In this document: positions 48,996-60,480 of the stretch, piece by piece | Layout: every line of letters begins with the position of its first letter | Position numbering within the stretch: the stretch's first letter is position 1 | NCBI GenBank assembly: GCA_951812925.1 | Contig: OX638368.1 | Span: 118,877,309 to 118,941,308 of the forward strand | DNA: 64,000 nucleotides | Direction of reading: 5' to 3' | DNA from: Calliopum simillimum | Lineage: Eukaryota; Arthropoda; Insecta; Diptera; Lauxaniidae | Notes under the pieces: generated by a model | Seen by the model: the letters and a program-made list of their open reading frames with translations, nothing else | Told to the model about the DNA's origin: nothing | Databases searched by the model: none | Position numbers and translations under genes: made by a program

Positions 48996-50752
48996 ATGGG
49001 ATTCAAACGTAATAGTGTGATTGCTCTTTATTTGGCCGCAAAATCGTGAGCTTAAACATTTAAAAGTGAATAAAATCGATACCTTAGAGCGCTAAAGTCC
49101 TATCTCCATTTTTCCAATTGTTGGGAAATGCAAAAAGAAGATTTCAAACAGTGGTTATTAAGGATTGGCTGCTATTTTGATATAACGATACATGCAATAT
49201 TTTTACCTATAGTATCTGTTAACTTAATTTAATGTTTTTAACCAATTTAATTAATTTCTAACGAAATCCCAGCCAATTTATAATGTGTCATTACTTTTGC
49301 TCATATATAGAATTCCACTACTATTGAAAAAAACGCCGTATTTAGTATATTTTTTTAATTTTTTCCACTAAAATGTCGAAAAAAGTCATGAAACGCGTAG
49401 AAAACACGAAAAAAACGATAATTTTTTTTTTTTTTTTTTGAATTTTTGAATTTTTTTTGGTTCCGACAAACAACAGTAGAGCCTTGGGTGTAACCAAATA
49501 CGTTCACCAAAATGTTGCAAATAGTCATGAAACGCGAAAAACATTCGAAAAACATGCGAAAAACCGAAGAATTTTTTTTAAAAATGTGACTTATTTGAAT
49601 ATTCAGTGGAGATAGGACAGTAGCGCTCTTGAAAAAATTACAGTTTGGAGATAGGATTTTTCCTAATTATCGAATATTTTGGTATTTTAGTAGTATTTTG
49701 ACATCACACAGTTTTCCACACGGTAAAGAAGCCCACAATGATGCCATAACTGCAAAAATCTCAAAATCGCAAAAAGTGGAGATAGGACTATAGCGCTCTA
49801 AGGTATCGAAATGTTTGTGTATCGGACCATAACACGTTACAATGGTACCGGCAGCGTTGCCAAACGACATGGTGGTGGTCGGAAAATAACTGCAACATCA
49901 CCAGAAATGGTTCGAAAGGTGAAGGCCAGAATTGAACGAAATCCGAGACGCAGTGGCAGACAAATGGCTGCCGAGCTGAAAATATCGCGTGAACGAATGC
50001 AACACATATTGTCAAACAAGCTCGGACTAAAGGCCCTCAGGTTCCAAAAGGCGCATGATCTCACTCCTGCTCAAAAAAAAGTTAGGCTCGATAGAGCCAA
50101 GGAGTTGTTGCGCTTGCACGCCGCCGGAAATCTGTCACAAATTGTCTTCTCTGATGAGAAAAATTACTGTATTCAGCAATATGTAAACAAACAAAATGAT
50201 CGGGTTTACTTGACAGAGAGGTCCTACGAAAATTTGTATAATCGCTTGGCCACCAGGACGCAGGCACCACCGCATGTGATGGTTTGGGCTGCAGTGACTG
50301 CTGATGGGCGCTTACCACTCGTTTTTTTGGCCGCTGGCGTAAAAGTTAACGCCCAGGTGTATCGTGAATCAGTGTTGGAGGGTGCTTTACTACCATGGGC
50401 ACGCAAACATTTCGGTCGCAAGCCATGGACATTCCAACAAGACTCGGCACCGTCACACAAAGCTCGTGTGAATCAAGAATGGTTAGAAAAAAACGTTCCT
50501 AGCTTCATTTCTGCTCAACAATGGCTCTCAAATTCGCCTGATGCGAATCCGCTGGATTTCTCAATCTGGGGTATGTTGGATAGGAAGGTCTTGACTAAAA
50601 AATACCAGAGCGTTGATGCGCTAAAAGTGGCCCTTCAACGAGAATGGCGCAAACTTCCACAAAATCAAATTCGTGCAGCATGCGACTCGTTCTTCGACCG
50701 TCTACGGGCCATAGTTAAGGCCAAAGGTGGCCATATCAAAAATCTCAAGTAG
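48996..50752 (+). pseudogene. maT transposase (DD37D), split by a MITE
   Basis: An IS630/Tc1/mariner enzyme that cuts and pastes the element. The first exon-like part starts at 48996 (MGFKRNSVIALYLAAK) and hits a frameshift near 49046. It resumes as LKHLKVNK up to 49076, where a 732-bp MITE is inserted. The rest is open for 313 codons from 49811 to the TAG at 50752. In that part, the HTH is at ~30-75, the catalytic D115 is in VFSDEKNY, D211 in FQQDSAPSH, and D249 in SPDANPLD; the 37-residue spacing defines DD37D. The C-terminal two-thirds is undamaged, so loss of function is due to the N-terminal frameshift and the insertion. Confidence 0.9.
49077..49808. mobile_element. CGATACC MITE, copy B (complete)
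   Basis: 732 bp with ~37-bp terminal inverted repeats CGATACCTTAGAGCGCTA / inverse TAGCGCTCTAAGGTATCG. It is flanked by AAAT at 49073-49076 and 49809-49812. The related empty site at 34453-34470 contains AAAT once, proving a 4-bp duplication. An internal third copy of the end (GGAGATAGGACAGTAGCGCT) lies near 49608. No coding sequence. Confidence 0.9.
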
Positions 50753-51700
50753 ATTCTTAAAAATTGAACATTTCCCAACAATTATAGCGTTTGATCAATA
50801 AAATCTGTGCATGGAAACTAAAAATATAGTCTTTTGAATTGGTAACACTTCGAATCAACTACCCTGTACATTCGGCGCAAGCAAAAACTTGCACCGGATA
50901 TATAAAGACAGTGTTGCCATAAAATGAAAACACATAAAGTATTAATCAGCTATCAAGAAAGATGGTAAATTATTTGAAGAGAAGTCATCAGTGAATTAAT
51001 GAATTAACATACTAACCGTCCGACTTTCAAATTTTCAATAGCAAAGATTGGTGCAATTCAACCGTATGATGATTATTTAGGTTGAAATTAAAATTTTAAA
51101 AACTTCTGGGGCTGTTTGTATGCTCATGAAGTGGGGAAATTAAAATTTATAGATAGAATTATAGCATAGACATTCCAACAAAAGTAACATCCCACTACTG
51201 AAAAAAGAATTTGCCAAAATATGATGTCTTGTTTACATAAGAAAATGCTGAAACGTGTCTATTGTACAATACCAATGACTTACCAACACCACCGTAATGT
51301 GCTCTTTCGAAAACAATAGAAATTTGTCGGCAATATTTAGTGAGAAAGTGAGAAAACCACATTTTATTCAAATAGGTGCTCAAAATCGTAATTCAAGAAG
51401 AATGGGACAAGGACGCACTATGTTGTTTTTTTTTTTGCTTATGAAGGGCTACTTAGGCTATGTAATTGTGGTTTCGGGTCACGGAGCGGACAGTTTCGCA
51501 CTGAACGGCTTGCTTAGTTCGTGATGTATGTTCGCGACTATTTTAAGAGCCGATAATTTGGGTTTGTCTGGATTTTATAGACAATTAAATGATCCTCACT
51601 CAGATTAAAAATCTTATTTGCAGCACTTTTATCCTTATTTTGGACCCGATTTGAATGAACGAAACTTTCGATGGAGTTTTTGCACCAGCTTCAACTTAAC

Positions 51701-51832
51701 AATTGAGGAGTGACTGTGCCAAAGGGCCTAAGTACCATTACCATTTTGACAAAATGTCACCCGACCCATATTATGACACAACTTTTGCATCGAAATGATG
51801 CTAAGGCCCTTTGGTACGGTCACTCCTCAATT
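51701..51832. mobile_element. 132-bp MITE
   Basis: AATTGAGGAGTGACTGTGCC then AAAGGGCCTAAG at the left is inverted at the right (CTTAGG/CTAAGGCCCTTTGG...CTCCTCAATT), with arms of about 33 bp. No clear target duplication; AATT is counted within the repeat. No similarity to other elements here was noticed. Confidence 0.75.
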
Positions 51833-53100
51833 CTAGAATTGAATAATTTTTTTAATTCTGGGCACTCTTTACTTTTTAATTACGTAAGTAATTGAATTGC
51901 AGTGATATTTTCTAACGCTTATTTTTAAGTTACAGTGAAAAATCTTAAGTACTTATTTTCCAAAATCATGAGTAAATTTTCCAATTCTTTTTGTAACTAC
52001 CTTCTTAAATTAATTATGCTTAGTGATATGTTCAAAAGTTGTTTGCGCGGGTTTATTTAATTTTTACTCCTTAAAAACAAATCCTTCTTTTCATAGTGCT
52101 ACTTTTTGGCGCAGCTGTACATATTTTTCCATTTCATGCTAACCGAGGAATGCAATACAAATTTAATCTGCTACTCCATCAGTACTCATGTATATGCTAT
52201 GTTATAGTTTTTAAGGAATTCAATAGAGGTCTCATTGTTAGCTTAAGAGTAAACTACTATAAATTCATGTTTTTATGTGCGTAGTACACCCACATTACCA
52301 TAGCTGACATGCTGACAAACAGAGATTACAATTGGGTACATAATCACAAGGATTCACTTGAAGATTGCAATTTTTATTCCATTATCAACACATAAATGCA
52401 ATCACAAAAGTACCGCATAATGCAATCCCATCACCATCACCATCAGCAACAACCGGAAATAGACCGACAGACAGACGGACATTGCTAAAACACAACAACA
52501 GTAACAACAACAACAGTAATAATAATTGCAACAACAAATGACACAACTGCAGTCGTTAGTTAAACATTTAAACTGAAACTTAATACCAAAACACATGCGA
52601 CCGGAGACCAGGAAGCCAATTCATGTCCAAAGCAACATGAAGCACCAAGCGAGAAGCATCTCATAGCTATATAAGTGGGTAGGTCGGGGGCGTATGCCTA
52701 ACAGGAGACGATTGTTAGTTGGAATGGTGGATACACCGCATGAGCTCTCAACACGACTGAATTAAATTAAGTTTATTCGATTGTGTGTGCGTTGAACTGT
52801 AAATGCAATGTGAACCGAATCTAGAGACATTACCGAGCATCCACTCACCCTCAGAAGTTGAAGCTGACAATCCAAAACAAAACGAAGTGAAAATTTTTCC
52901 ACTGCAAGGACCACAGGATTTTGTGAACTTGGCAACAACAGTTCTAGCAAAAAGTGTTCGCAGTTAATGAAATTCTGCGTAAAGTCTATTGAATGGTGGC
53001 AACTTTTACTTATCTTTTGTATAAGCGCACAGTGCTGTGAGTGTTAAACAAAATGAATTATTAAACATATAACAAAATAGAAAAAATCATTTAAAAAACA
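51833..53100. other. unique-looking DNA, no gene called
   Basis: Positions 52400-52980 lack transposon features and contain CAT/CAA/CAG runs (CATCACCATCACCATCAG at 52429; CAACAACAG near 52490). No open frame shows recognisable protein similarity. Confidence 0.4.
52668..52675 (+). promoter_or_regulatory. candidate TATA box
   Basis: TATATAAG followed by a GC-rich GTGGGTAGGTCGGGGGCG stretch in unique-looking DNA. A start about 30 bp downstream is possible, but no clear initiator or downstream gene was found, so this is only a candidate. Confidence 0.25.
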
Positions 53101-53109
53101 GTATATTTA

Positions 53110-53850
53110 GGTGTCAGGAGTACACGGAGAAAAAATCAGTGTCATTATTTTTACTCTACTCGGGTAGTAAAAAATTAAAGTGATTAACACTAAACTTCAG
53201 ACATAAACGTATGAACTATTTAATGGTTCCGTAAAGTAATATTTACAAAGAAAATAAAGTGAAATGATAAAGCAATATTTACTCTAAATTCCCTACATTT
53301 TCCTATACATAGAGTAAATAATGCTTTCCGCCAGAAAAATGTGTATAAATATCTATACTTCATAATTCTAGTAAAAATTGTTATATGTTTTTCACTAACT
53401 CTCTTACGGAGAAGAATAAGTGTCTTCATTTTTACTCCAATCGAGTAGTACAAAAATTAAAGTAATTAACACTTATACAATTTCAAACATAAATTACGTT
53501 ATCTTATATAACCATTTTTACTAATTCTAGACATTTGCTTTAAAATGTACAAATTTTATACCTTTTCGTCAGTGGTTAGAGGTCTAACAAGTTAGTGATT
53601 GTAAGTAAAAGTATTATTTTTCTATGTATCACACGAACAGACCCCGGTTCGAATCCAGGTGCTGAACGTTCGTTTTTTTTTGTTTGTTTTTTTTTTTTTT
53701 AATTATTAAGTAATATTCTAGGCAACTACTTGCGTTTCTTTATAGGATTTCTTTAAAAAAAAAGCTTAAAAGGATAATGCTTTAGGATTTTACTAAGGAC
53801 AAAATTTTAAATTATTAGTACTCTTTTTTGTCATGAATCACTGTGTAAAT
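53110..53850. mobile_element. repeat element with tRNA-like core
   Basis: Two direct copies of an ACGGAGAA...AGTGTC-TT/AT-TTTACTC...GAGTAGTA block (53125-53190 and 53404-53475) precede a tRNA-like module at 53565-53672. A weak inverted counterpart of the left end lies near 53790-53850. Ends are uncertain. Confidence 0.4.
53565..53672 (+). repeat. tRNA-Asp/Glu-like module with internal insert
   Basis: CAGTGGTTAGAGGTCTAAC resembles a tRNA D arm and GGTTCGAATCC (53646-53656) is a perfect B box, with TATCACACGAACAGACC before it. Between D arm and anticodon part lies an extra ~40 nt beginning with GTAAGT. The module at 57628-57745 has the same arrangement. Confidence 0.55.
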
Positions 53851-54361
53851 TTCCTCGTCCTTTGATTGTTAAATCCTTCCACAAAATGCAAAATAGCTTT
53901 CTGTTGGATTGTGATGATAGCTTGAAAAAGTTGTTGCAATAACAGCAACATTGTCAGCAGCAGCAACAATAAAAAGAATGAAAACAATAAATGCGACACA
54001 GAATTTACGGATGCTGTTGACTACCACAGGATTCTGGTTGGCAACCCTTAAAGCTATGTAAATGCAAATGCTGTGTGGCGCACAAAAAACCAACACCAAG
54101 CTCCAAAAAGAAGCCGCCGCAAGAATCTGCATAGAAGAAACAACAAAGTTCGCTTCAACATTTCCCCAATGTAATGTAACAGAAACAGTAGCATCCCGGC
54201 ATTACCTACAATCCTTAGGGTCCAGTGATTGTTCGTGTGTGTGCAAGTGCAAATGTAAACGCAGGTGGATTGGTACTAAAGTATTAATGTATTAGTATGT
54301 CAAATTATCGCAGTGGGAAGAAAAGTATTAGCAATTAAGATGTTTTTAATATATAAGCATA
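53851..54361. other. no gene called; CAG-rich unique DNA
   Basis: Contains GTCAGCAGCAGCAACAAT near 53953. An 87-codon minus-strand frame (53869-54132) is hydrophobic but has no family resemblance. Confidence 0.35.
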
Positions 54362-54469
54362 CAGTTTAACTTCGATAACTCGAATTATTACTAAACACAA
54401 CATATGAAAACTTTTAAGTTATTACTATAAGTTAAGCTTGCGATATTTCGAGTTATCGTGATTAGACTG
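54362..54469. mobile_element. 108-bp pogo-like MITE
   Basis: CAGTTTAACTTCGATAACTC at the left and, inverted, CAGTCTAATCACGATAACTC at the right. TA precedes the left end; CA follows the right end. The CAGT ends and size suit a pogo-derived MITE. Confidence 0.65.
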
Positions 54470-55722
54470 CATGTATTTTATTATAAAATGCCCATTAAAA
54501 AGTTTCACTCAATTAGGCATAGTAACACATACTCGTTTAGTTATATTTTCAGGATGGTTGGATGTTATAAATGGTTTTTGGCAAAAATTTAATATCAACA
54601 CATAAGTTTTTGTTTGCAAGACAAATGTTTTCTCCATCTTATCACTAAATTGCCCCAACAAGTTATACCATTCTTACTCCCTCTCTTACTCAGCTCATGC
54701 CTACTTACAATACACCTGTTAAATTTAAACAAAAAAAGGGTTTGCTATCCTTTGGATTTAATAGTTTTCAAAACATTGTTTGTACATTTGAAATCCTCTG
54801 TGGCAGCAGCAGCAGCACCAGCAGCTACACATCAACGGTTACACAGATAAAAGTTAAGTCATGTTATCCGAACACTTAAGTGTTTTACGCACGTATGTAT
54901 GTGTATTAAGTAGTTTGTATTTGTGTGAGGTATGGATGTGAGAAACTTGCACACATACCAACCATTGTTGATAACAAAAATAATAAAATAAAACTTTGTC
55001 GAGTTAATGCCGGAGGAATGTTGCAGGTGTGGATAACATTTAAAATGTTGCATGCTCAGCTATGTTGAGCACTCATTGGATAATGTGGGAGAGCTTCTTT
55101 ACAAAGACTTGCATGTTATTTATTATTTGAAGTGCATACATACTTAAGAGAGTCACAATTGATTGTTGCAATAATTAAAAGTTTTCGATTTTTTTTTTTT
55201 TTTTTTAAGAAATGCAATATTGGCGAATACTATGTGTCGGACGTTTTACCTAACTGCTTTTTTGACAAAATTTGCATACTACATGGAGAAACAAAAATTC
55301 GTCCTACTTTATTTCTACATCTCTATAAAAATGTTACACTTGCAACATTTTTATGTGATCTAAACGAGAAGTAGACCACTTACCACCTCCTCGCTTAGCA
55401 ATTTCCTTTTGTTGAATCTGGGTCCATTTGAAATCTTCTATGGGTGTATAGTGTAGTGTTTTACTTTGTAGTTATTTTTTCTGAAAGTTAGTATTTGCAG
55501 TATTGTTCGCTTTTATTTTATGTTTTACTTTTTTTAACATTTCTCGGCTCCATTTTGTTGTTTTTGTTATTATTTTTATGATTTGCATTTAATATTTCGT
55601 TTATTTCAATTTCAATATTTCGTTTACTATCGATTTGACGCTTCAAAGTCAATTTGAACTTGAGGCTATTTTTCCAATAGCATTTATAACAAATATACAG
55701 AGTGACTAAATTCGAAATACTC

Positions 55723-55753
<31 letters not shown>

Positions 55754-55864
55754 TAACAAATAACTACAAAGGAATATTAGAATCTTAAGCATAGACTACA
55801 ATCTAGAGGCCACGGACTATATATTATATACTAAGGACTATTGACTATAGACCATAGTCTATAG
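54470..55864. other. no gene called
   Basis: AT-rich, with a GGCAGCAGCAGCAGCACCAG run near 54801 and a 27-bp A tract at about 55723-55749 just left of the satellite. Confidence 0.4.
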
Positions 55865-57470
55865 ACTATATTCAATTCAAACAAGTCAGACCATTCAAAC
55901 CATTCAGAATATTCAGAAAATTGTGATCATTCAGACTATTCAGACCATTTAGACTATTCAGATTCTTCAGACCAACCAGACCATTTAGACCATTCAGACT
56001 ATTCAGATCATTCAGACTATTTAGACTATTCAACCCATCCAGACAATTTGGACCATTCAGACTATTTAGACTACTAAGACTATTAAGGCAATTCAGACCA
56101 TTCAGATCATTCAGACTATTCAAAAAATTGTGAACATTCAGGCTTTTCAGACCATTTAGACTATTCAGATTCTTCAGACCAACCAGACCATTTAGACCAT
56201 TCAGACTATTCAGACCATTCAGACTATTTAGACTATTCAACTCATCCAGACAATTTGGACCATTCAGACTATTTAGACTACTAAGACTATTCAGACAATT
56301 CAGACCATTCAGATCATTCAGACTATTCAGAAAATTGTGATCATTCCGACTATTCAGACCATTTCGACTATTCAGATTCTTCAGACCATTTAGACCTTTC
56401 AGACTATTCAGACCATTCAGACTATTTAGACTATTCAACCCATCCAGACAATTCGAACCATTCAGACTATTTAGACTACTACGACTATTCAGACAATTCA
56501 GACCATTCAGATCATTCAGACTATTCAGAAAATTGTGATCATTCAGACTATTCAGACCATTTAGACTATTCAGATTATTCAGACCAATTAGACCATTTAG
56601 ACCATTTAGACTATTCAGACCATTCAGACTATTTAGACTCTTCAACCCATCCAGACAATTTGGACCACTCAGACTATTTGGACTACTTAGACTATTCAGA
56701 CAATTCAGATCATTCAGATAATTCAGACCATCCAGACTATTTAGACTATTCAGACTATTCAGAATATTCCGACAATTCAGACCACCTAGACTATTCAGAC
56801 CATTCAGACTATTCAGACCATAAGGACCGTTCAGACTGTTCAGACCATTCAGACTATTCAGACCATTAAGACCATTCATACCATTTAGACTTTTCAGACT
56901 ATTCAGACAATTCAGACCATTCAGATTATTCAGACCATTTAGACTATTCAGACCATTCAGACCATTAGGAACATTCAGACTATTCAGACTATTCAGACCA
57001 TAAGGACCGTTCAGACTATTCAGACCATTCAGACTATTCAGACCATTCAGACTATTCAGACCAATCAGACTATTCAGACCAATCAGACAATTCAGACCAT
57101 TTAGACTATTCAGACCATTCAGACCATAAGGACCGTTCAGACTATTCAGACTATTCAGACCATATAGACCATTCAGATTTTTCAGACCATTCAGACTATT
57201 CAGACCATTCAGACTATTCAAACCATTCAGACAATTCAGACCATTTAGACTATTCAGACCATTTAAACCATTCATACCATTAAGACTATTCAGACAATTC
57301 AGACCATTCAGACTATTCAGACCATTCAGACTATTCAGACTATTCAGACCATTCAGACTATTCAGACCATTCAGACTATTCAGACTATTCAGACCATTCA
57401 GACTATTCAGACCATATAGACCATTCAGATTTTTCAGACCATTCAGAATATTCATACCATTCAAACTATT
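55865..57470. repeat. 1.6-kb satellite of 9-bp units
   Basis: Units alternate TTCAGACCA and TTCAGACTA, with scattered variants. The left two-thirds has a higher-order period of about 198-208 bp, marked by AAAATTGTGA near 55917, 56125, 56331 and 56529. The right third is more regular. Because 9 is a multiple of 3, one minus-strand frame stays open for 530 codons (Leu-Asn-Gly/Ser repeats). I regard that as a by-product, not a gene. Confidence 0.95.
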
Positions 57471-57586
57471 TATTATGTTAATTATGTTTGTTTATCGAAA
57501 ACTTCAGATTGTATATGATAGTAGTCACTTACTTTTCATAAACTCAAACTGCTACTAGAATTTCCAAGTCAGAATAGTGACAATTT

Positions 57587-57940
57587 CCCAATAAAATAAA
57601 TTTTATATTAAAAAAAAAAAAACAAACTGATCGCACTAGGACTCGAAAGGGGGTCAGTCCGCGTGATAGATAAAAACAAAAACATATTATTTGTACTTAC
57701 AGTAACAAACTTGTTAGGCCTCTACACCATTGATCTATATGATGAAGAGATGTAAAATTTGAATATTTTTAGCAATTATCTGTTGTAATATAAATATTTT
57801 TATTTGAATTATAAAGTAAAAATGATTATATATTTTTGTGGCTATCTAATACACACACGACAAGAAATGCTTTGAGTTTAAGAATTATGAATAAAAATGT
57901 AATAAAAATATTTATTAATAAAATTAGTTTTGTAAGTGGG
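57587..57940. mobile_element. small CCCA...TGGG element with tRNA-like core
   Basis: CCCAATAAAATAAATTTTAT at the left is inverted, imperfectly, as ATAAAATTAGTTTTGTAAGT then GGG at the right. It contains one tRNA-like module and nothing else. At 354 bp it is the most compact of the three CCCA...TGGG elements. Confidence 0.55.
57628..57745 (-). repeat. tRNA-Asp-like module with internal insert
   Basis: On the minus strand a D-arm-like GTGTAGAGGCCTAACAAG is followed by an insert beginning GTAAGTACAAATAATATG, then CTATCACGCGGACTGACC, close to the anticodon part of tRNA-Asp, then TTTCGAGTCC as a degenerate B box (57649-57639). Homologous to 53565-53672, including the position of the insert. Confidence 0.55.
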
Positions 57941-60480
57941 AGCCTCCACATTTCGGAAAGTGTTTGGTAGACACAATTTTTATCTATATACCAAGTTTCA
58001 TAATGATCACTGCTGAAGGTTCGAAGATAAATTTCATTTTAAGTGTGTTTTTTAATTTTCTTTGGAAAAAAGTTAATTTGATTTAAAAAAGTTAAAATTT
58101 TGCAGAAAGTTGAATTTAATTTGGGAAAAGTTTAAGTTGAATCAAAAGAGATCAATTTGGTGTGGTAAAGATTTAAATTGGAATAGAAAACTTAAAAAAT
58201 GTACGAAGAAAATTTTTTTATAAATGTAGTAATCTTCGACTTCAAAGTATAAGTAAGATTGTTTAGAAGCTTACATTGGACATTTCATATCTATCCATTC
58301 TATAAAGGTGAAATTATTTTTCGGTTTGTAATTTGCATAATGTGCGTTTCTGAAAATTTTTTTGCAAAGAAATCTGTAATATAAATAACTTAAAGCGACA
58401 CCTAATCAAAGCTGGCAACCTTATGTACATACAACTTTAAGTTTTCGTTGCTTCTGTTTTGTTGTTCTTTCTATTTTACTATTTACCATGTGCATTAATT
58501 TACTTATAAATTGTGGCGAATGCCAAAAATACATAAAAAACAACAACAATAATTTTCGAAGAAGGAACTTTAGCAAAAACTTTTCATTCTCAATTTCGTT
58601 GATGCACCACCATCCAGACGAAATGGGCTGTCAAGTAACTCAAGTTGCTGCTACTGCTGATGTTGGTTGCTGTTGAGTTGCTTTGGCCAAAAACTTTAAC
58701 GTTTTCACAGCCAAAGTTTTCTATTTATCTTAACATAAATTTTACACTTGCATCACTTTGGGTGTTTGAGAACACAACCCAAAATGCAGCAAAGAAGCAA
58801 TTTCAATATTGAAAAAGCAGCAGCAGCAGAAAAGTAAAAATTTTCAAGATGAATAAAAAATGCATCTTAAATTAAACTTTACTCATTTGAGTAATTTTTT
58901 TGAAAGTTTTTGTAACTTTACGATTTTTGTAGATGAAACTCTTAAACAAGAAATACAAAAATCAAGTATTCAACGCAAGTTTCATAAACTTTTGCCCTTG
59001 AATTTTTTCAATTGAATGATTGTTTTCAAACCAAACAACCATTCGACGAGAATTCCACTCGATATGACTTTGAAAAAGAAAAACTTTGATTTTTTATCGA
59101 TGGTGAAGATGAAAAGTTTTAATGGTAATGCAAGAAAGTAGCGGAAAAAACGATTTGCATAAAATGTAAAATACTTTATGATCCCATAATTCTGTATCAG
59201 TCATTCGCTTTAAGAATGATTTGCTGCATCACATAAAAATATTTAATTTTGCCTCTTTGTTACGACGCGTCGCGACGGTAGGATAGTTAGTAGGTACAAT
59301 ATACGAAATTCTGGCGCCTAGATACTTGTTCTGCGTCTCTTTGCCATAAGCCAAGTACTGTAATGTGTTGTCCCTATACGTCCCTATATCTCAATAACAG
59401 AGAGTATTCTGATTATTTCCCAAAGGATGTAAACAACCTTGGAAGGGTTTATAGTTCCTGGAAGCATTATTTTTTTTTTTTAAATTAATATTATTACATT
59501 TTTACTTTTCCCATAAAAAAATAAAATTTTGTTTAAATAATATTGAATTGAAATTATTTATTTGTATCGTTTTTGGCCTCGGAAGAGTTAATGGTCACAA
59601 AATTGTAAACTTTTAATAAAATTAATATTGTTTTTCTTCAGATATTTTTTTGATATATATATGGGTGATTCTCCAAAAAATATATCATTCAATGTCCCGG
59701 GTCTCGAAGCCATGTTTAAATTTAAAATTTGATATTTTAACTTTTTAATACAGATACTTAACCAGAGGCTCTATACAAATAGCTTGAAAAAAAAAAAAAA
59801 AAATAAAAAAATAATTTTTAATATTTTATTGTGAAATTATAAAATAAAGTGTTAAAAACTCATTCTCCGTCTTTTCGCTAACCACTTCGTAGTGCACTTA
59901 ATTTGCCCGTTTTGCATATTATGTTATTTTGTAAAAAAAATTTATACGATATTGCTTGCATATATACTTCAGCTACTGTTTTTCTGTGTTAACTCTTCGA
60001 GAAATTTTTTTTTTTATATAGAATTGACAACCATGGAAGTTGTTCCCTCATTTTAGACTTTCTTCGCTCAGTTTTTCTTATTCTAACAGTAATTTTTTTA
60101 AATATTTAGTAAATAGAGAGCTGAAAGTAAGGAGAAAGAGGCGATTCAGTGTATTTTCAGCTCAGTCAGTTTTGGTTTTTCGATAGTGAATGTTCGTGTG
60201 GTTTTTTTTTTAAGTTTAAAAATTATGTAAAGCAAGCAAGTGTGCATCATTCTCCGCGTATGTTTTTTTGTATTACTAAACATATTATTTTATCTTCATA
60301 TAATTAAATGGTTTTATGAATTAATAACGCCTAACTAAATCAATAAGCAGTTAGAGGGGCTATCCACTAGTTTCAACTTTTTTTAAAAAAAATGCTATTT
60401 TCACAGTGATATTTCTGTTTTTGCAACATTTCGTCATTCTCCGTTTCATCATTCTCCGTTTAGTGAACCTCCACCAACAG
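57941..60480. other. no gene called
   Basis: Positions 58470-58830 look unique (CAACAACAATAATTTTCG, AGCAGCAGCAGCAG). CATTCTCCG occurs four times (59861, 60248, 60435, 60450), twice in tandem at the end. Otherwise AT-rich. Confidence 0.35.

Larger units (their letters stand above)
48837..50866 (+). mobile_element. maT (DD37D) transposon with nested MITE
   Basis: Imperfect terminal repeats GGGTGGCTGATTCGAACTG (left) and, inverted, CAGGGTAGTTGATTCGAAG (right), flanked by TA (48835-48836, 50867-50868). Without the MITE it is about 1.3 kb, normal for this family. It lies inside a foldback arm. Confidence 0.85.
48589..51140. repeat. right arm of nested foldback, split by maT transposon
   Basis: The inverse of 39893-40488. 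It is interrupted at 48837-50866 by a maT element inserted at TA; before the insertion the arm reads GAGCATAAGTTTA and after it ACATTCGGCGCAAGC, contiguous in the left arm apart from two bases. Confidence 0.85.

Noticed and set aside
54062..54295. Cys-rich 77-codon frame
   Set aside because: A run of Cys/Lys at its end arises from a TGTGTGCAAGTGCAAATG-type repeat. No known domain.
55872..57464. 530-codon minus-strand open frame of Leu-Asn-Gly/Ser repeats
   Set aside because: It lies wholly in a 9-bp satellite. A period divisible by three keeps a frame open without selection, and there is no promoter, splice site or non-repeat domain.
55865..57470. CRISPR-like repeat array
   Set aside because: Units are 9 bp with no unique spacers, and the surrounding sequence is clearly that of an insect genome.
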